This document shows, piece after piece, positions 22,075 to 26,292 of a stretch of DNA of 26,292 bases. The position numbers and the translations under genes were made by a program. The notes below the pieces were generated by a model. The model was not told the DNA's origin. It ran no database searches and saw nothing but the letters and a program-made list of their open reading frames with translations. How positions within the stretch are numbered: the first letter of the stretch is position 1; every line of letters begins with the position of its first letter. The stretch is from DMER01 sp003451645 (lineage in GTDB: Bacteria > Pseudomonadota > Alphaproteobacteria > Micropepsales > Micropepsaceae). The stretch lies in assembly GCA_031976175.1 (NCBI GenBank), contig DALYLR010000039.1, forward strand, positions 1 to 26,292, given 5' to 3'.

Positions 22075-22103
22075 AGATGGGAAACAGACGTGGCGTTTTG
22101 AAG
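22075..22103 (-). promoter_or_regulatory. RpoH (sigma-32) type heat-shock promoter of Hsp20
   Basis: On the minus strand CTTCAAA (complement of 22097-22103) and CCCATCT (complement of 22075-22081) are separated by 15 bases. The known consensus is CTTGAAA, 13-17 bases, CCCATnT, so only one base differs. Predicted start of transcription is near 22067, about 80 bases before the Hsp20 ATG. Confidence 0.65.
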
Positions 22104-22286
22104 GGTTTTTGACGTGGATCAACTCAGAAATTCGCTTGGCGCTGTTTATGGCGGCGAACACCTCCCATATGCCTAAAGCAGCCTCTCGCGTACCCTTGTG
22201 ACCATTGCCGGGCGCATCCCGGAAAGTGCCTCTGCGAATGCTGCCCGCCTTGATTGTTTCATCCCTTGTTTTAGGAGACGCACGCG

Positions 22287-24965
22287 ATGTCGATCAAAAA
22301 TCTCGATGCCGTCTTTCATCCCCGCTCGATTGTTCTCATTGGTGGAAGCCGCAAGCCCAACAGCGTCGGCGATGTTCTTGCGCGTAACCTGCTTCATGGT
22401 GGTTATGACGGCCCAGTGATGTTCGTGCATCCCGATGCGCCGTCATTGCACTCGACGCTTGCCTTTCCGACAATCCAAGCGCTTCCCAAGCCACCCGACC
22501 TGGCCGTGATCGCAACCCCGCCTGCGACGATCCCTGGGCTGATCGCGCAATTGGGCAGCGCGGGTGCCAGAGCCGCCGTTGTGATTACTGCTGGATTTGG
22601 AGAAATTGGTGCGCAAGGCCTCGCTCTTCAGGCGCAAGCGCTGCAAGCAGCCAAGCCGCATTATCTGCGGATTGTTGGCCCTAATTGCGTTGGTGTCATC
22701 TCGCCGCCGATGGGCGTCAATGCGAGTTTTGCGCATCTGCTCCCCAAATCCGGGCCCATAGCGCTTTTAACCCAATCCGGGGCGATGCTCACTGCAATGC
22801 TGGATTGGGCCCACGGGCGGGGCATTGGATTCTCACATCTGATTTCTCTGGGCGGCATGGCGGATGTCGATACGGGCGACATGCTCGATTACCTGGCGAC
22901 CGAGCCCAAGGCCGAAGCGATCTTATGCTATCTGGAGTCGGTCACGCATGCGCGCAAATTCTTGTCAGCCGCCCGGCGTGCTGCACGCGTAAAGCCTGTC
23001 ATCCTCATCAAATCAGGCCGTCACGCTGAGGGCGCCAAAGCCGCCGCCTCGCATACGGGTGCGCTTGCGGGCTCGGACGAAGTGTTTGATGCAGCGTTCA
23101 GGCGTGCAGGCCTTTTGCGCGTGCAGTCGATCGAGGAATTGTTCGATGCGGCAGCGACACTGGCCCACACCCGCCGCCTTCCCGGAGACCGCGTTGCGAT
23201 CTTAACCAATGGCGGCGGCCTCGGCGTGCTGAGCGTCGATCAGCTGATTGATGAGGGCGGGCGGCTCGCCGCACTGTCGCCTGCCACAATGGAGGCACTC
23301 AACAAGGCCCTGCCCGCAACTTGGAGCCATTCGAACCCAGTTGACATCATTGGCGATGCGCCGGGTTCACGCTATCGCGCGGCAATGGAGGCGCTCCTCA
23401 CTGATGGCGGCGTCGACGTTTTGCTGGTTCTGAATTGTCCAGTCGCAACGGCAGATAGTGGCGAGGCAGCTGAAGCAGTGGCGAGCGCCTATGATGCGCA
23501 CCGCCAAGCAGGACACCATAAGCCCGCCGTGTTTGCATCCTGGATGGGGCAAGCTAAGGGCCGAGGGGCTCAGGAACGCCTTTCTGCGTCGCAAATTCCC
23601 CATTACGATGCGCCGGAAAACGCTGTGCGCGCCATGAGCCATCTTCTGCGCTTTGAGCGCAACCAGGCCTTGTTGATGCAAACGCCCGCCGCGCGACCAG
23701 AGGTGCCTCATGACAGAGCGCTGGCTCAAAAGATTGTCGAGGCTACGTTGCTCGAAGGGCGCGAATGGCTCAATGAGGTTGAGGCGAAAACTGTGCTCAA
23801 GGCCTATGGCGTGCCGGTTGTGGAAACGCTGATTGCGCACGATGCTGAATCAGCCGCTGCGGCGGCCACCCGCCTCGGTTTTCCAGCGGCGATCAAGATC
23901 CTCTCGCCCGACATCACGCACAAGACCGATGTGGGCGGGGTCAAGCTCAACCTGCGGGACGCCGAGGCCGTGCGAGATGCCGCGCGGGTGATGGAGCAGC
24001 ACGTTCGCACTCGTGTGCCCTCCGCCAAAATCGAAGGCTTTACCGTGCAGGCCATGGCGCAGCGGCCGGGCGCGCATGAGCTTATTTGCGGGATTGTCGA
24101 AGATGCCGTCTTTGGTCCGGTCATCCTGTTCGGACAAGGAGGAACCGCAGTTGAGGTTTTGCGCGACAAGGCGATTGCATTGCCGCCGCTCAATCCGCAT
24201 TTGGCGCAAGAGCTGATCGGGCGCACGCGCGTGTCCAAGCTGCTCGCCGGGTATCGCGGCCGTCCAGCGGCCAATATCGAGGCGATCGGCGACGTCTTGC
24301 TGGCGCTGCAGGATTTGGCGGCCGACTTTCCGCAGATTGTGGAATTGGACATTAATCCTCTTTGGGCGGATCAAAGTGGTGTGGTGGCACTTGATGCGCG
24401 CATCCGTGTGGCGCAGCCCAAGGCTGCGGGCACCGAGCGCTTTGCCATTCGCCCTTATCCTGCAGAACTCGCCATGCATTGCCGCGACGGGCGCGGGGCG
24501 GTCTATACCTTGCGGCCCATTCGCCCGGAAGACGCGCCAGAGCTGCAAGCCATGGTGGCCGCCGGCGATCCGCAGGATATCCGGATGCGGTTTTTCTCGG
24601 CCTTGAAAGCGTTGCCGGAGGCAATGGCTAAACGCTTGAGCCAAATCGACTATGACCGGGAGATGGCCTTTGTGGCCTTTGATGCCGAGGACCTGGGGGC
24701 CGGCGTCGTAAGGTTATCGAGCGATCCCGATTTTGCCAGGGCGGAGTATTCCGTCATTGTGCGCAGTGACCTCAAAGGCCAGGGCCTGGGCCGCGCGCTC
24801 ATGAATGTGATCCTCGATTACGCCCGTTCGCGCGGCATCAAGGAGGTCTTCGGCGACGTCCTGGCTGAGAATAAGCGCATGCGCTCGCTGTGTGAAAAGA
24901 TGGGCTTCAAAGAGAGCTTTTTGCCGGGTGAGCCCGGCGTTGTCGAGGTGGCGCTGAGCGTTTGA
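22287..24965 (+). CDS. PatZ-like ADP-forming acyl-CoA synthetase/GNAT acetyltransferase fusion
   Basis: 892 residues; AGGAG lies 8 bases before ATG 22287. Domain order: CoA-binding Rossmann domain (~1-135, VLIGGSRKPNSVG), succinyl-CoA-ligase-like domains (~140-460, GPNCVGVISP, LTQSGA), ATP-grasp (~480-705, VLKAYGVPVVET, GFPAAIKILSPDITHKTDVGGV) and a C-terminal GNAT domain (~720-892) with acetyl-CoA loop RSDLKGQGLGRAL. Such fusions include the protein lysine acetyltransferases Pat/PatZ that inactivate acetyl-CoA synthetase. His256 in AAASHTGALAG is in the position of the phosphorylated His of ADP-forming synthetases; as I recall, enterobacterial PatZ lacks it. The protein may thus retain ligase activity as well as acetylation. 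Cytoplasmic; divergent from the heat-shock gene, no operon partner. Confidence 0.9.
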   Translation: MSIKNLDAVFHPRSIVLIGGSRKPNSVGDVLARNLLHGGYDGPVMFVHPDAPSLHSTLAFPTIQALPKPPDLAVIATPPATIPGLIAQLGSAGARAAVVITAGFGEIGAQGLALQAQALQAAKPHYLRIVGPNCVGVISPPMGVNASFAHLLPKSGPIALLTQSGAMLTAMLDWAHGRGIGFSHLISLGGMADVDTGDMLDYLATEPKAEAILCYLESVTHARKFLSAARRAARVKPVILIKSGRHAEGAKAAASHTGALAGSDEVFDAAFRRAGLLRVQSIEELFDAAATLAHTRRLPGDRVAILTNGGGLGVLSVDQLIDEGGRLAALSPATMEALNKALPATWSHSNPVDIIGDAPGSRYRAAMEALLTDGGVDVLLVLNCPVATADSGEAAEAVASAYDAHRQAGHHKPAVFASWMGQAKGRGAQERLSASQIPHYDAPENAVRAMSHLLRFERNQALLMQTPAARPEVPHDRALAQKIVEATLLEGREWLNEVEAKTVLKAYGVPVVETLIAHDAESAAAAATRLGFPAAIKILSPDITHKTDVGGVKLNLRDAEAVRDAARVMEQHVRTRVPSAKIEGFTVQAMAQRPGAHELICGIVEDAVFGPVILFGQGGTAVEVLRDKAIALPPLNPHLAQELIGRTRVSKLLAGYRGRPAANIEAIGDVLLALQDLAADFPQIVELDINPLWADQSGVVALDARIRVAQPKAAGTERFAIRPYPAELAMHCRDGRGAVYTLRPIRPEDAPELQAMVAAGDPQDIRMRFFSALKALPEAMAKRLSQIDYDREMAFVAFDAEDLGAGVVRLSSDPDFARAEYSVIVRSDLKGQGLGRALMNVILDYARSRGIKEVFGDVLAENKRMRSLCEKMGFKESFLPGEPGVVEVALSV

Positions 24966-24996
24966 CGGCAAGCAGTTCGCAGCGCATCCTCAAGCC

Positions 24997-25668
24997 ATGG
25001 CGGACTTGCGGATTACAAGACGGCGCGCGCTGTTGCTGGCGGCTGGCCTGATCGCAGGGCCCGCCTTACCTGTTCAAGCGGCCATGCCTGGGCCGCGGCG
25101 GCTCGATCTGCGGCATGCGCACACGGGAGAGCGCTTTTCCGGCCCTTATCGCGATGCCTTTGGGCCTATCGCATCCGCCTTGGCCGATTTGCAAGTCTTT
25201 TTGCGGGATCATCACAGCGGGGTTTCGGGGCCTGTTTCGGTCGCAACACTGGATATTGTCCATGAGGTGCTCGCCGCGGTGGGCCAAGAGCGGGCAACGG
25301 TGCTGAGCGCCTTTCGCACGCCCGAGACCAACAAGAAACTTGCCGACCGGCTCTATGGCGTGGTGGAGAAGAGCCAGCACCTGCATGGCCGGGCGATCGA
25401 TATCACGCTGTCCGCCAAGCTTGCGCAGGCGGCAGAGGCTGCCCGTGGCCTCAAGGCGGGAGGGGTGGGCTGGTATCCCAATTCCTACTTCCTGCATCTG
25501 GATTCAGGGCCGGTGCGGAACTGGACCTTGGGCGGCAAGGGCCTGAAGCGCGGCTTCGATCCGCAGGCCATCTTGTCAGGCGCAAAACTGAGCCGTCCGC
25601 TCACGGTGAAGGAGCGGCTGGAATTACATAAGGCGCTTGCGAAAAAGCAATTCCGCGAACGCAAGTGA
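24997..25668 (+). CDS. Tat-exported DUF882/YcbK-like (MepK-type) peptidase
   Basis: 223 residues, 31 bases after the previous stop; the SD is weak, so translation may depend on its neighbour. The N-terminus has a Tat-like signal (ITRRRALLLAAGLIAG) with likely cleavage after VQA, so it is periplasmic. Residues ~35-175 form the M15-like DUF882 domain with the metal ligands His128 (QHLHGRAID), Asp135 and His167 (YFLHLDSG). SAFRTPETN (104-112) precedes it as in YcbK. Members such as E. coli MepK cut peptidoglycan cross-links between meso-diaminopimelate residues, which would mean a role in cell-wall expansion. The C-terminal tail is basic. A hairpin follows the gene. Confidence 0.87.
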   Translation: MADLRITRRRALLLAAGLIAGPALPVQAAMPGPRRLDLRHAHTGERFSGPYRDAFGPIASALADLQVFLRDHHSGVSGPVSVATLDIVHEVLAAVGQERATVLSAFRTPETNKKLADRLYGVVEKSQHLHGRAIDITLSAKLAQAAEAARGLKAGGVGWYPNSYFLHLDSGPVRNWTLGGKGLKRGFDPQAILSGAKLSRPLTVKERLELHKALAKKQFRERK

Positions 25669-25679
25669 AGGCGCCCTGG

Positions 25680-25710
25680 CCGGGAGATTGCCAGAGCGCC
25701 CTCACCTTAG
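25680..25710. terminator. Hairpin between convergent genes, likely bidirectional terminator
   Basis: GGCGCCCTGGC (25680-25690) and GCCAGAGCGCC (25700-25710) pair with one mismatch across a 9-base loop, between the stops of the DUF882 gene (25668) and the second Hsp20 gene (25720). T-runs are lacking on both sides, but position and stem strength favour a shared terminator. Confidence 0.6.
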
Positions 25711-25719
25711 CTGCGCATT

Positions 25720-26193
25720 TTACGCGACCCGCAGGGGTGTCGCATCAATCGGCTTCTGAGACGGCGCAGACCCGACATCGATGGCGATGCGGCGCGCTTT
25801 CTTCTCCTCAGGGATCACCCGCTGAATGTCGACATGCAGGAGGCCGTTTTCGAGCCGGGCGCCATGGATTTCCATATGGTCGGCAAGTTGGAAACGCCGC
25901 TCAAAACTGCGCGCGGCAATGCCTTGGTGCAGGTAATTGGCCTGACGCTCAGCCTCTGCCTTGCGGCCGCTAATCGTCAGTACACCTTCCTTGACTTCGA
26001 CGCTCAGTTCGCTGTCAGCGAAGCCTGCGACGGCCATGGTGACGCGGTATTGGTTTTCCGCCAGATGCTCGATGTTGTAGGGCGGGTAGGCGGGGCTAGA
26101 CCCATCCAATTGGGCCATGGTGTTCAGCATCCCGGCCAAGCGGTCAAAGCCCACCGTCGAGCGGTAAAGGTTTGAAAAGTCTACAGTTCTCAT
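25720..26193 (-). CDS. Hsp20-family small heat-shock protein (second copy, IbpA-like)
   Basis: 157 residues from ATG 26193, with a perfect GGAGG six bases upstream; the in-frame ATG at 26199 touches that SD and is too close. Begins FSNLYRSTVGFDRLAGML, the IbpA/class-B style head. The alpha-crystallin domain spans ~38-140: YPPYNIEHLAENQYRVTMAV, EGVLTISG and FERRFQLADHMEIHGARLENGLLHVDI (G-L-L motif). The tail ends in KARRIAIDVG with an I-A-I (IxI) oligomerisation motif. It differs clearly from the other Hsp20 in this window; the two types commonly co-occur in alphaproteobacteria and can form mixed oligomers. No RpoH promoter as clean as that of the first copy was seen upstream. Confidence 0.93.
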   Translation of the reverse strand: MRTVDFSNLYRSTVGFDRLAGMLNTMAQLDGSSPAYPPYNIEHLAENQYRVTMAVAGFADSELSVEVKEGVLTISGRKAEAERQANYLHQGIAARSFERRFQLADHMEIHGARLENGLLHVDIQRVIPEEKKARRIAIDVGSAPSQKPIDATPLRVA

Positions 26194-26226
26194 AGTCATC
26201 CTCCAGTTTGAGCGATGGTTACCTTA

Positions 26227-26254
26227 GTCCGGACCCACGCTGCGGCATCCGGAC
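26227..26254 (-). promoter_or_regulatory. Small inverted repeat in the leader of the second Hsp20 gene
   Basis: GTCCGG (26227-26232) and CCGGAC (26249-26254) can form a 6-base stem with a 16-base loop about 34 bases before the start codon. Hsp20 leaders in alphaproteobacteria often carry ROSE thermometers, but the typical short anti-SD hairpin motif was not found, so this is only a weak candidate. Confidence 0.2.
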
Positions 26255-26292
26255 AAACATATCCTGGCAGCAAGTGGGCACATTTTTATGGC

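Overview
The window looks like a chromosomal segment of an alphaproteobacterium with moderately high GC. The evidence is protein style (DUF3734 patatin beside a 3-hydroxybutyrate dehydrogenase, an alphaproteobacterial-type sensor kinase, DUF882 peptidase), SD-led starts with frequent ATG and some GTG, and a CtrA-like TTAA-N7-TTAA site. A Caulobacterales/Hyphomonadales-like lineage is my best guess, but the genus cannot be read from this sequence.

Layout. 1-1605 (minus): an SGNH/GDSL-type esterase cut by the window edge, and a membrane-anchored alpha/beta hydrolase. 1606-4876: an accessory-looking, locally AT-richer stretch with a lone AAA ATPase under a palindrome-bearing upstream region, unrecognised relic DNA, a DUF4870 membrane protein, a truncated VapC/PIN toxin remnant, a set of ~10-bp GTTWCGTTTT repeats and two terminators. 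4877-5954: a dienoyl-CoA isomerase-type crotonase (minus) and tRNA-Phe(GAA) with a clear promoter. 6062-8257: a LysR regulator overlapping tail-to-tail with a peroxiredoxin-like gene, then a divergent secreted cupin; a palindrome lies between peroxiredoxin and cupin. 8395-11641: MFS transporter, 3-hydroxybutyrate dehydrogenase and patatin-like hydrolase in close succession, probably co-transcribed and linked to polyhydroxybutyrate/3-hydroxybutyrate or lipid turnover.

11710-13897 is a tight four-gene membrane cassette: two tiny membrane proteins (73 and 44 aa), a heme-type ferric-reductase/MsrQ-like membrane domain fused to a Rieske [2Fe-2S] domain, and a membrane-anchored protein with a Cys/His cluster. 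This is the best candidate for an undescribed system, a compact electron-transfer complex of unknown substrate. A FAD-dependent oxidoreductase converges on it with a 40-bp overlap.

15211-20376: a CtrA-like intergenic region, a membrane PAS histidine kinase without receiver, a small membrane protein, a threonine-aldolase-type PLP enzyme, an orphan HPt protein and a two-block pentapeptide-repeat protein. 20391-26292: an HSL-family hydrolase whose catalytic Ser and Asp both appear replaced, two divergent-type Hsp20 chaperones (one with a near-consensus RpoH promoter), a PatZ-like acyl-CoA synthetase/GNAT fusion that keeps the phospho-acceptor His, and a Tat-exported DUF882 (MepK-like) peptidase.

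Most functions are assigned by motif reading only; no database search was possible.
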